Assembly (NCBI GenBank): GCA_025093555.1
Contig: JAIWNF010000012.1
Span: 744,001 to 808,000 of the forward strand
Length of the DNA stretch: 64,000 bases
Origin: Circinella umbellata
Lineage: Eukaryota > Mucoromycota > Mucoromycetes > Mucorales > Lichtheimiaceae
Reading direction: 5' to 3'
In this document: positions 37,263-48,110 of the stretch, piece after piece
How the letters are laid out: each line of letters begins with the position of its first letter
Position numbering within the stretch: the stretch's first letter is position 1
Position numbers and translations under genes: made by a program
Notes under the pieces: generated by a model
Databases searched by the model: none
What the model was told of the DNA's origin: nothing
The model's input: the letters and a program-made list of their open reading frames with translations, nothing else

Positions 37263-38931
37263 TTATACTGACTTGTCAGATTGCTGTGGTGGCTGATGAT
37301 AATAGTAAGGGAAATGTGGACGATGATCGGTTTCTCGAATAGATTGTTCCAGAAACATGATATCAATAATTGAAGGTACAGAGATAGTATAGTCAGTATT
37401 AAGAAGTTCCAATGGAGTCCATGTTGTTGCAATTGCTGTTGATGACTCATAATTGTTAACAGGATAATGAAAATTGTTCATATTAATATTATAATTACTA
37501 TTGATGGTCTGTCCTTGTTCTTGCTGATCTTTTTGAGAATCATTATAATGAAGATGATAAAGTTGTTGCTGTTGCCTTTGTTCCAGCGTATGGCATATAT
37601 ATTGGGAGTAATGAATAATAAATTCCGCCTGCCTCATGGTTTCTATGGCTTTTGGGCTACGTCTAGTTCGTACATATCGAATCGACCGTTCTCCCGATAA
37701 ACAATACAAATTCTTTAAAAGCCAACAACATGCAAATACACCAGCTCGACCTACTCCTATTTGAAATAATTGTATAACACATAACAATTTTTTTCAAAAA
37801 AAGCAAGTTAATAATATATAAAAAAAAACTTCTTTTACATATATTTATAACTAGTCTCCTATAATTTCACGTTAATTTTTTTAATTTTTCTTTCTCTCCT
37901 TACCTCCACGACAATGTGCAAGCACATTTTCACCTTGTCGAATTTTCACATTGACAGCTTCAATAACAACATCTATCTCTTCAATACTATTTGGACAACC
38001 TCCTTCTATCATGGGTAAACGTATGACCTGCATACCATTTCGTGTGGCTGATTCACAATATTTCGGCCATGAAGCTCCCAAAAAATCCAATTCGGTATCA
38101 TTCAAACAGCTATAATCATTAAGTTTGTGGTCAATAAATCCCAATTAACAAATATATTGCACTCCTTACTCCATTTCTCTTTCCATCCAGGTAGATATTC
38201 ATAACCACCTGCTTCTCCTCTCCCTTTGAGATTATAAAGTTGAAGTATATATTTGTATTAATTGAACAAACAAAAAAGGGGCGTTATACTTGCTGTTGTT
38301 ATTCTTGTTGTGAGAAAGGGAGAGAAGGAGAATGGATATAAGTATAATAATTAAAATAGTGGTAAGTATACTTACCATACAAGTGTGGTAATTCCAAGCG
38401 ATCGCATTCTGCCAAAATCCAAATCTAGATCTCGATTGATTGCAGCACGACCACGAATTGGACCCGTTAATCGCACCTTTTTACCTGGGCAAGAGCTTAA
38501 AGCTAAATTACCCATGGGCCTTGCCAATGGCCTATCTGGAGTCGCTTGACAGGCCATTATTAATTTTGGTACATATTCCGACTGTAACACCGCATCCGTC
38601 AAATCATATAAATCAATGTCATCGGGTAGATCACAGAGTGATAATAATGGACAGTATTCATTTGGAATAATCCAGCTTATACTACATAGTCATTAATTCT
38701 GTTAACTTTTGTTTACAAAATACTGTAGGTACGGTTTAAAAGCGAAAAAAAAAAAGAACTGTCAATCTATAATTACTTAATGGGATGACTGATCGATGTT
38801 TTTGGTACGGATCGTAAACCAGGTGTTGAATCGATGTTTACTCGAGACTGTCCTGATGCCACTACTGGAGAAGCTTTGAGCTCGGGACTATCCGTTTGTA
38901 AGGGTGGAGGTAAAGAATCTGCAGATGACAT
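37263..38931 (-). CDS. Dual-specificity/tyrosine phosphatase, CDKN3-like
   Basis: Four minus-strand exons (38931-38777, 38681-38376, 38109-37904, 37756-37263) give 386 residues. The catalytic core has the cysteine-phosphatase loop HCRGGVGRAGVFACCWLL, with C220 as nucleophile and R226 binding phosphate. A candidate general-acid segment is LPMIEGGCPNS. The preceding block GNLALSSCPGKK and FGRMRSLGITTLVCCLND resembles the N-terminal part of KAP/CDKN3-type phosphatases that act on cyclin-dependent kinase. Helix RSPKAIETMRQAEFIIHYSQ follows the loop, as in CDKN3. A Gln/Asn-rich C-terminal tail of about 110 residues is additional. The family is sure, the substrate is not. The first ATG of the open frame was chosen; the longer frame starts with GTG. 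Confidence 0.82.
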
Positions 38932-39653
38932 TGGACCAAAAGGAAAAAAGAAAAAAAAAGTTTGGGTATTTTTCTCCACTTCTTTGCTTCGCTACTTGAA
39001 ATAAAAACAATGGACCACATAAAGCTTTTTCTGCCCAAAACTTGTGCCAGGAACGATTTTGATTTGTTCATTTGGAATAAAAAAACAAATATTCATTTAA
39101 ATTTACATGGGGAGTCATGGTTAATTAACTGTCTCATATAATAATAACTACAATAACCATAATCGTCTCTTTTGCCCAGAGATAATAACATCAATAAAGC
39201 GGAAACATTTATTTCTAAGTGACGTTACACTAGTAGATCATTAAGCTGTACCACTTTTTTTTTGGATCTCATAAACTGCATAATTATCAAGATGAGTTCG
39301 AAATGGGATAATTTCAAACATTATTAAAGAATCATCACATTGAATAGTGTTCTGCTACAATGTATTACGCACTTTTATAAGAAAAGAAGTAAGATAATAA
39401 TGTACGTATCACTCTTCACAGAAAATTATACTTGTATTAGTAACCAAACATGATACCAGATGACTTTATATATGATGATGAGAATGATGTAAATAGAGAG
39501 GTATATTATTAAGATGTAAATATAATAATATATGTGACTAATAGTATAATAATTGATAGAGATAATAATACGGGTGTATGTACAAGTTTGTTGTTCTCAA
39601 CGAAGTAACACAAGTGGTACAGAGCTCTTCTCATTGTTATACATAACATCATT
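38932..39653. other. Intergenic region
   Basis: Separates the phosphatase promoter from the 3' end of the exonuclease-like gene. I looked here on the minus strand for the missing polymerase domain of the Pol delta-like gene and found none of its motifs. Confidence 0.55.
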
Positions 39654-41246
39654 TTATATATGTTCGAATCGTTTCAACAGCTTCAACGCTAACATGGAAT
39701 CCTATAATGTTTATATACTTTGTTAGCACCATATTATTAAAATTTTTATATAGATATTATAGAAAAAGTCAACCAGTATCATATATTGATATGTATAATT
39801 ACCTGTAAACAGTAACATGCTAGTTTTTTTCGGGTATACATGCTTGTTTTCTGTAATATAGGAATCTCCTGATATTTCACATCGTCCTTTTTTTCGCCTG
39901 CATATAATATTATATGTACATATGTATACTTATTTAAAATTTGCCTCTCGTTATGATTTTTTTGACTCCTACGCTTTCACTACTTAGCTTTGCTATACAT
40001 ACCAAGAAAGTGAAGCGATGCAGAGTTAAGTGAATTACTTTTTAACTTGTAGTTTCGTTTTACATATTCCCACATATCTATTAGCTTTCTGCCAGCAATA
40101 GTTTCAACAGTTGGCAATTTTGTATAATCACTTATTGTGATTATTGATATCTTATCTAAGGTAAAATTAAGCGTATGCCCCCAATTTTAACCAATCTTTT
40201 TTTTAGCTGATAGAATAATAAATAGTTAATTAATAGAGTAATGAAATTTTCTTCACCTTGATTTCTACCAAGATATGAAAATTTTGGTAGATGAAGAGTT
40301 TCAGCTCTTCGAATCATGTACCAAAGATCAAACCCTTGAAAGTAGTATCCTGTTAAAATATCAGGATTATACTATACATAAATAGCATAAAAGTAATTTT
40401 AACCCCCCAATATAACATCAGTATTTAAAATCTTTCCTAGCGAACACATAATAATAATAACAATAGTAGTAATTACTTTTAACAGAAACGTACGCCATTC
40501 CATCAATAAAAGTTGCTCTGTTTGACATTCTATTATGGTAGCACCTTTGATTGCGGCACATGTTCCTAACGTGAATATTACTTGATTTGTAGATTCTGTA
40601 CCACCTATAAAATAAAGTAATGGGGTTTAGAAGAAGATTATAATACCCGTAAATGTTGCTTTATCGAAACCACTTTACACACCGTTCAAAGTACAGTATG
40701 TGTTTCCAATCTGAATAATTGGATCAATATTAGGAATAGGAAATCTGTCCTCTAGAGCCATACACTCGATATCAACGCTCAGAATTCTTAAAGAATATTC
40801 TATGTATGATATAAATAATAAAAAATAATTTAAATAAATAATAAAGTTGGCGGTATATACAAAAAAAATTCAAGGTTTAATATATATATATATTTAGTTA
40901 TATAAACACCTTGCCCTTTGGTTAATTCGTTTTCGTTCATAGTATCAATGATCTTAAAGTGCTCTTGATTGAATTCTTGCAGATCGTCATAGTGAACATC
41001 ATGAAGTCGAAACGATTTATTCTCGATTGGTTTTTTTACTGTCGTCATCGTAACACTATCAATGATTTCGAAATGTTTCCGAGTAAACTCTTCAAGATCC
41101 TCTTGGTGGATCCCTGGTTGGAATTCATCGTTAATGTTAAGTTTATTTATTGTCATGGTTGTAGTTACATATAATGGCAGGAGTGATAAAAAAAGATTTC
41201 GGGTAGTACACGACTTCTTATTTTTGATGATCAAACCCAACAACAT
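39654..41246 (-). CDS. Stand-alone 3'-5' exonuclease domain of a DNA polymerase delta paralogue
   Basis: Seven minus-strand exons (41246-40910, 40799-40683, 40604-40477, 40371-40257, 40155-40003, 39897-39803, 39701-39654) join to 330 residues. From residue 116 the protein follows the proofreading domain of Pol3/POLD1. Exo I is LRILSVDIEC (D122, E124), then FPIPNIDPIIQIGN. Exo II is ILTGYYFQGFDLWYM (D209). Next comes LKSNSLNSASLHFLGEKKDD, then Exo III CYCLQDSML (Y312, D316). The ligand spacing nearly equals human Pol delta D316/E318, D402, D515. It stops 15 codons after Exo III, with no polymerase palm. The usual Exo II Asn is Tyr (GYN to GYY). Residues 1-112 do not resemble Pol3 and contain a duplicated motif. 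Start uncertain: ATG at 41246, or an internal one (MTINKLNIND). Confidence 0.8.
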
Positions 41247-43046
41247 TCTATGAAATTGCCCTGATATGTGTATACATTTTTAATAGCAAAGTGGATTATT
41301 ATATACTGTATCTACGACTGTTTTACTAATAAGTTTATTTCATGCTTTTGTAAACTTGAGAATAGATGCTAATATATTATTTTACGAGAATGGTATGTAA
41401 TTACGTAACTGTAGCTTAAGTCTTTTCTTAAGTGTAACATAGGGTCTATGTATTTCCGCTTTTCTTTTCTTTTTTAGAAAAAAGAAAGATTCCAAGTAAA
41501 CAACATTTTCTATTAAAATGGATATGATAACTTGTTATTAGAAGTAATAAAGAATATTGGTTATGCTCCTAATTCTTTCTCTATAGATATGTTATTAGAA
41601 TATATACTTGGTCTGTTGTCTACTCTATATATATTAGGGATTCGTATGTTTGAGCTAAAAGATATTATTGAAATCAACATCGCTTTTGATCTCATCTACT
41701 CATCCACACTCTTGTGAAAATTTAATTGAACTTAATTTTGATTTCAATCAAAAAAAAGATAGACATTAAATATAAGCATCATATTGCAAACTCTTGTATT
41801 TATTTTATTCTTGAAAAAAAGAGCTAGCTGGTGACACAAGTCATATAGTTTTCGGGTAGAACATTTTATTCCTCTAAATAAGGTAAACAACCGAAGAAAA
41901 TTTCTGTTCAATTAATTTAAACGTTTACTTTTCGTCAACAGTAAAAATCTCGGCAAGCTTTGCTATATGGCATATATTGAAAAGATTTATACGGTAATTA
42001 AATAGAAAATCCATTTTACTACGTTACAGTAGATCACATAGTTTTCAAGGGTGGGCTTATAGATGTATATGCGAGAGATCGATTCTTAGTATAACGAATA
42101 TCCTTTTTTCGGGCGTAATCAAATAATTCTTTTACTGTAGTCAGTACGTAAAATTATATGCACTTGTATATGTATATATATGTAGGAGGCTATTCATCAT
42201 GGTCATCTCAGTAAAAGTAAATTAATACATGTTACGTACATATAGAATAATAAATATATAGATTTTCGTTATATTTTGCCTATTGTATTATAATTATAGT
42301 TGCATGAATGGTGCTGATGATAATAACTGATAATTTGGTATGAAATTAGTGTCAATAAAATAAATCTATAAATAATATATTATGCATAATATTTTTTTAG
42401 TAACGTGGGTAGAGTGGGTACTCTCAGCTTATGGGAATTTTAGTGGTATTATTATACTATACCAAATTTACCAGCACGAGGAACGAGGAATAGTAAGGAA
42501 ATAAAAAGATATAATAGGCGGAATCCGTGGTTAGGAATTTACGACTAAAAAATTGCAATAAAAGAGAGGGTATTCTATTTTAGGCTTCTTATCGATTAAT
42601 ATCTAAACAGGGGGTGAAAAGGTTCCTTTTCCTTCGATTATTTTTGATAAAAATTGTTTTACTGTTTCATATCAAAAATAATAAAGCATTATGTATCTGA
42701 TTGATACACATATATTCTAAATATTATTTATCAGTAGCACACATACGCCATTTGATTATATTAGTTACCGAGTACTAAAATTAGAACAATGAGCCAAAAA
42801 GAAGGAATTCGGGGAGTGATAAGATAAGATGCTCATTGGTCACATGAATCTTTCTTATCAGTTCGAAAGCATTGGTCCACTTGGTTGATCTCCGAGAAGA
42901 CACACAATTTTGAAGAAGAAACATAACATGGATTACCCTTCCCTTTGTTGCCTACTTACATACTACTATTTAGTGTTTAATTGTCTTTTTTTCACTTCCT
43001 CTTAATTCTTCTTACTCATACATAATAACATATCATTTACTTTCAA
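41247..43046. other. Intergenic region between divergent genes
   Basis: Contains the upstream regions of the exonuclease-like gene and the CofD-like gene. A near-palindromic CTTTTCTTTT/AGAAAAAAGAAAG hairpin lies near 41459-41490. A 61-codon frame at 41532-41717 has no homologue I recognise and no introns in support, so I leave it out. Confidence 0.5.
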
Positions 43047-44778
43047 ATGTCAAGTACTGGATCATCGGTTGTTGTCATTTCAGGTGGTACTGCTTGTAAT
43101 CACATTGCCCGTGCATTTCATGACTCAGTAACCAACGATGTTTGTTATATTCTTGGCATCTCCGACAATGGTGGCTCTTCTGTAAGTGATTGACGTTTTA
43201 GTGGTATGGAAAGTATATATATATATATACTTACAAGAATGTTATTCTACTAGAGTGAACTTTTACGGGTTTTAGGTGGACCTAGTATAGGTGACTTACG
43301 ATCTCGATTGACTCGGTTGATTGACATTGCACATTCAGAACGGAGCTCACCAGAACGAATAGCAATGAGAGATTTGCTGAGTTATCGATTACCCGCGGAT
43401 GCCACAGAACAAGAAGTTAAAGATGAATGGATATCCATTGTTGAAGGTAGACACGAGTAAGTAGTGATAAATTTTCAAATTAATAATCAAATCCAGCCAT
43501 TGACCTCCCTTTCCACGACAAATTAAATTTAGATTATGGAAATTAATATCAAATGAAAAAAAGGAGGCTATTCGTGGGTTTTTGACAAGTTTTCATTTTG
43601 AAGTATTAAAACGAGCACATAAACGATTCAACTTTCGTAATGGAAGTATTGGAAACTTCTTTTTAACAGGTGCTCGATTGTTTTTCGGTTCATTAGAAGC
43701 AGGTAAAAATAATATCAAATTCTGTATAATCAAGCTACATGGATGAAGTAACTAAACTAATACTAACAAAAACTGAATAGCATTATTTTTATTTTCTGCG
43801 ATTACCGGAATATCCGAAAGGACAACTGTCGTTCCCGTCATTAATACCAATCATACAGCAACTATTGCAGCAAAACTAGTAAACGGTGATACATTAGCCG
43901 GTCAAAATGAAATTTCACATCCTCCTGCTAAAAAGGGTTCGCTGCATAATGGCGTACGACCAGCCACACCTGGTTGTCGATGGACGCGGTTTAATCCAAT
44001 TGATGCTTTTTCTCATTTAGCACTTGACAATGAAGATGATCAGCAAGCGCCTTTATCACCTGATATTGGGGGATCTACTGGCAATTTATTTTTTTCAAAA
44101 GATGTTGTTCATGAAAAACTAGCATCACGAATTGAACGACTTTATTATATAAATCAATATGGTCAAGAAATCTATCCATTCCCAAATCCCAAAGTTATTA
44201 GTCACATGTCTACCAAAGAAACATTAATTTATTCGATTGGCTCCTTATATACCTCCATTGTTCCTTGTTTGATATTACGAGACGTAGGTAATTCAATCGC
44301 ACGCTCATCAGCATTAAAAAACAAAATTTTATTATTGAATGGATCCAATGATCGAGAAACTGACGACTATACCGCCATGGATTTTATCAACACAATAACG
44401 GCTGCATTGAATCAAAGCAGGAATATTGATGCTCGTCGTGCATTTTATCAAACATTTGCGGATGGTAGCAACGATCCATCTTACAATTATACAAATACAA
44501 CCTCATTAATATCCGAACCACCCAGTCTTGCGGGCACGCCACCGCACCATTATCCACCCTTTCCTGATCATCAATTTACACCCGACCCCCCTTCAGCATT
44601 TATCACTCATGTTATTTATCTCAAAAATAGCGCTGTTCACGTTGATGTAAAAGCCATTGAAAGCAATAATATACGCTGTATTCCTATTCGTGGTGTATTA
44701 TCATCTAATGGATTACCAGTATATGACGAAATTGTATTATCCGAAACAATTCGAGATATTATATTACAGCAAGAGTAG
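43047..44778 (+). CDS. CofD/YvcK-like (UPF0052) protein
   Basis: Four exons (43047-43181, 43254-43456, 43533-43702, 43781-44778) give 501 residues. The N-terminus VVVISGGTACNHIARAF followed by ILGISDNGGSS and GGPSIGDLRSRL is the dinucleotide/sugar-nucleotide binding signature of the CofD/YvcK superfamily. FNFRNGSIGNFFLTGARLFF and TTVVPVINTNHTATIAAKL are also conserved. The C-terminal part has NPKVISHMSTKETLIYSIGS and LYTSIVPCLILRDVG. CofD makes the F420 precursor in archaea and actinobacteria, but fungi are not known to make F420. The YvcK side of the family, which controls carbon metabolism and cell-wall precursors in bacteria, is the closer analogy. Function in fungi is unknown. It converges on the membrane-protein gene with 184 bp between stops. 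Confidence 0.82.
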
Positions 44779-44962
44779 TGGCTTTCTTTTTGTGTAAAAA
44801 AGTATATGATGTATATAAGAATATAAATATAATAAATAGTAGTATTAATAAAAAAAGCATTATAAATATAACAAAGAAAAGAAAAGGAAATATACAGACT
44901 GAATTAACAATTCAGGAAAAAAAGAGAAAACTTAAACGCTGCCTAATAGGGTAATGTAAGAA

Positions 44963-46155
44963 TCAGATTTCTAAATTTGGCAAAGATATAGTACGGGTGA
45001 GCGGAGGAAGTGAAGAGCTATGTGACATACTAATATCTTGATGCGGTGGTGGCATATCTTCAGGTAATGATAAAGATGATGCTTGTCGATGTGGCTGAGA
45101 ATATTGATGGAATAATTCCGAATATTTCGGTAATATGTCTCGTCTTTCTAAAGAAGCGTCGATAGGTGATGTTTCAAATGTATTTATATTATTATTTTCA
45201 TCGTTGTTATTATCATTAACAGAAGATTGGTGATGATTGTTATTGTTGGTATTGTTGATATGATAATCACTTTGTTGAGAATAAGATGAGATGGGTACTG
45301 ATGCACGTACCAAATGGGACATTAATAAAGCTTGCGAAAATCTTGCCACTGCATGTTCAGGTAAACTAAGTGTAGGATCAGGTGGCCAATAACGCGGTGG
45401 ATGATTATTATTCTTATGCATATATGATGCTAGTTCTGATGTCGCTGGTAATAAATTATTTGTTGTTGTACTTGTTTCTATTACTGTCGATGAAGTTGCT
45501 GCTGTACACTGAGTGGATTCAGTCATGGATGAAGGTTGTCGTGAGGATGAACTAAGCATATGAAGATGTCGAACCATGAGTTTTTCGTGGTGTTCTAGCG
45601 CTCTTTCAAGCATGGACTCACTACAAGCAGCTTGTGCAGCAACGTATTGGCGTTCCATTTCACGTTGGAATTTCCTATGTCGCTTACTTCGTCGTATAAT
45701 AAATACATAACAAGCTGCCCCAATACTAAAAGCAAAAACTGAGAATACAACTGCAAGTGCAATAACATCTAAAATACAAATACAATACCAACAGTAGCCA
45801 CAAAGAACGAATCAGTACGTAAATATAATTTGTAATGCTTGTTGTTTTATAAATTGCTATTAATATTTACATGCTGCAGGTGACGCATCACTATTATTAT
45901 TTGAAGGTGAAAACGGAATTTCGCCAAATGTTTCTTGATTGGAAGGCCCATCTGGATTGGTATTATTACTATTGTTGTTGATATTGCTTGTAGGGGTTTC
46001 ATAAAATCCAGGAATGCTTTGCGAAGACTGGTCTCCCAAAAGGATAGGTTCTATGGAGCTATTATATCTCAATTATTACCAATTACGATAGGTGTCTTTA
46101 GGATTTTGATGAAAGTATTTTATTCTTTTATTTACCCAGTACTATCTAAAGCCAT
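44963..46155 (-). CDS. Single-pass membrane protein of unknown function
   Basis: Three minus-strand exons (46155-46136, 46058-45871, 45768-44963) give 337 residues. The first exon is 20 nt (MALDSTG across the junction). It was chosen because the second exon's open frame has no ATG and this joins in frame, so the start is moderately uncertain. An Asn/Ser-rich N-terminal region of about 68 residues precedes one strong membrane helix, VIALAVVFSVFAFSIGAACY (about 71-93). It is flanked by RRSKRHRKFQREME on the presumed cytosolic side. The rest is Ser/Asn/His-rich with PPRYWPPDPTLSLPEHAVAR as the most conserved-looking piece. There is no signal peptide, suggesting a reverse signal-anchor (N-out) topology. 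I recognise no family. Confidence 0.65.
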
Positions 46156-46296
46156 TTTACTGTAATTTTTTGTATGTGAAGTGTGTTTGAGTGTGAAAGG
46201 TGAGAAGAAAAAGCAGAAAGAGAAAATAAAAAGACAACAAATGTTGTTTGATGTAAAGAGTTGCTGTAATGGTGCAAAAGTCCGACTATGGGCTTA
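46156..46296. promoter_or_regulatory. Short upstream region of the membrane-protein gene
   Basis: About 140 bp lie between the membrane-protein start and the left end of the TIR element, so the element sits inside or very close to this gene's promoter. No specific motif was recognised. Confidence 0.35.
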
Positions 46297-46390
46297 GCAT
46301 GGAAGGGGCACTTTAGGATCACTGTAGTACCTTGCGCCTAAACTCGAACTTTGGTCTTTGACCTTATAAAAAACATCATGTCTTATACGA
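46297..46390 (+). repeat. Left terminal inverted repeat
   Basis: Pairs with the reverse complement of 47340-47432. The best-matching core is GGGGCACTTTAGGATCACT, with a second block ACTTTGGTC further in. Confidence 0.85.
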
Positions 46391-47339
46391 TCACTTTTGC
46401 TATTAAATATATGTAGTAACTGCGATTCTATTATTCAAATTTACCAAGGTTTACATTATATTAAGAAAAACGAGCCGCTCTTGTTCGTTATGTTTTGCAA
46501 AAGTAGAAATAAAATAATAAAATAATAAATAGGAAAAGAATTTGAATATAAAAACAATGCAGGCTGCAAATAGCAGCAAGCAGATAAAAGTGACTCTCAT
46601 TTTGATATCAAAGTGAAAACAAACCTCTAAATGGTGTTAAAAATCTGACGAGGTTACCATATAACAAATGATGTTCCACATGTAACTAAATTATCATCCA
46701 GTAAGCAATTCACATATCAAAAATATATGTATAGTTCCTTCATCCAAAATTGTTGCTTCAGGCGCTGCGCCAATATTACCTTTACCTTTGGCGTTTATTC
46801 AATAAGTAGTGGTTCTAGATCTGCTGTTCAACTGACTCAAGAAGTTTAACATTTTGTATAACGAAACGGTAAAGATCATGTACGACAGTCAAAAGCTCCG
46901 CCTAAACGTTTCACAAAAAGTACAAGAGTATAAATATATTAGCTTTTTTAACGGTTTTCTTAGTAAACTTTCATTATCTTACATTATTATCATATTTTCT
47001 TATTTTTGTACGTATGAGCCCTCTTTATAATTCTATTCATAGCACTAAATTATTCTGATATCATCACTGTATATAATTATTTGTTTAATACATTTGTTTA
47101 TACAGTATATCCACATAATATTTGCGCAGTCCGCCATCTTATTTTTCATCTCTTTACTTAAATTATGTTAAACGGTCTACTACGTACATTATGCTGATAT
47201 AGCAAAAACTTTTATAATTTTTTGTAACCTGGATAGTACGTATTTATAAATGATAGAGAAAGCTTAATTTGAAAACATACTTGTTGAACATTATATTTGA
47301 AAAATATATTCATAACAATAAAAAAGATAGAAGTTACGT

Positions 47340-47432
47340 ATGTTCAAGCCATAATGCTTTTTATTAGGCCAAGGACCAAAGTTCTATTACGGGCCAGCGT
47401 ACTATAGTGATCCTAAAGTGCCCCCACCCCGC
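47340..47432 (-). repeat. Right terminal inverted repeat
   Basis: Reverse-complement partner of the left repeat; the two arms differ by several substitutions and 1-2-nt indels, so the element is not a recent insertion. Confidence 0.85.
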
Positions 47433-47434
47433 TA

Positions 47435-48110
47435 AATGCCACGCTTGTAGTAATTCTTTTAATGTACTAACCAGGCTTGTTTTTCACAATGTAAATATGT
47501 ATGCGTATGCGTATGTGAAAGAGAGGGAAAGTTCGGTTTGGCCCAAGATAAAGCAAGCGGGAGAGGGTCTCCTTGAATTTTATTATTCTAACTTGAAAAC
47601 TGTATTTTTTTTTTCATGGCTACAGAAGATCTATAGAAATGTAAAACTGGCCATTAAAAAAGGAATATGGATTACATACAGGATATGCGTCATCTATTAG
47701 GTATATTAGAACGACCACACTTCTATATGCAATTACTCTTGTCGCAAAAAAAAGGGCAGTAATAATCAAAAAATGAAGCATTTCTGTTGATTAATCTTTT
47801 TTTTTCTTTAGTTTAGTAATTCTTTCATAACCATAACTTGCTAATTATATATATTCGATATATTTTACATTCATATTGAATAATTACTACGTAATATTAT
47901 TATTAGCATTCAAACATACTGAACTGAGAAATTTATATGATTGATGAGGAAAATAATAATATTACAATTAACAAGAGAGCGTGTTTGAAATTCCGTCCTT
48001 TCTTTTTGCGCTTTTACTTTTGACAAAGTCGTTTGTTTTGTTTTTTTCTTCTTCTTTCATTTTGTATTATTTGTATTTTTAACAAAAATAAAATAAAATA
48101 TAGCAGAACA
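47435..48110. promoter_or_regulatory. SPO11 upstream region
   Basis: About 680 bp between the TIR element and the SPO11 start. A 97-codon open frame crosses the element border and begins inside the inverted repeat, so I do not count it as a gene. A T-rich leader precedes the ATG. No meiotic URS1-type (GGCGGC) box was seen. Confidence 0.45.

Larger units (their letters stand above)
46297..47432. mobile_element. Non-autonomous TIR DNA transposon (MITE-like), TA target duplication
   Basis: Left end reads GCATGGAAGGGGCACTTTAG inward from 46297. The right end on the other strand reads GCGGGGTGGGGGCACTTTAG inward from 47432. The inverted repeats continue as GATCACTRTAGTAC and ACTTTGGTCYTTGRCC and remain alignable for about 95 bp (46297-46390 against 47340-47432), with scattered differences. 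The element is 1136 bp. A TA dinucleotide flanks both ends (46295-46296 and 47433-47434), as expected for Tc1/mariner-type insertion. No transposase frame is present inside, so it is either an internally deleted copy or a MITE. It lies between the divergent promoters of the membrane-protein gene and SPO11. Confidence 0.85.

Noticed and set aside
41532..41717. 61-codon frame rich in Leu/Ile
   Set aside because: No ATG at its start, composition expected from A+T-rich DNA; it might be a small membrane peptide but nothing supports it.
47407..47700. 97-codon frame across the right TIR
   Set aside because: Begins inside the transposon end and lacks any domain; likely chance.
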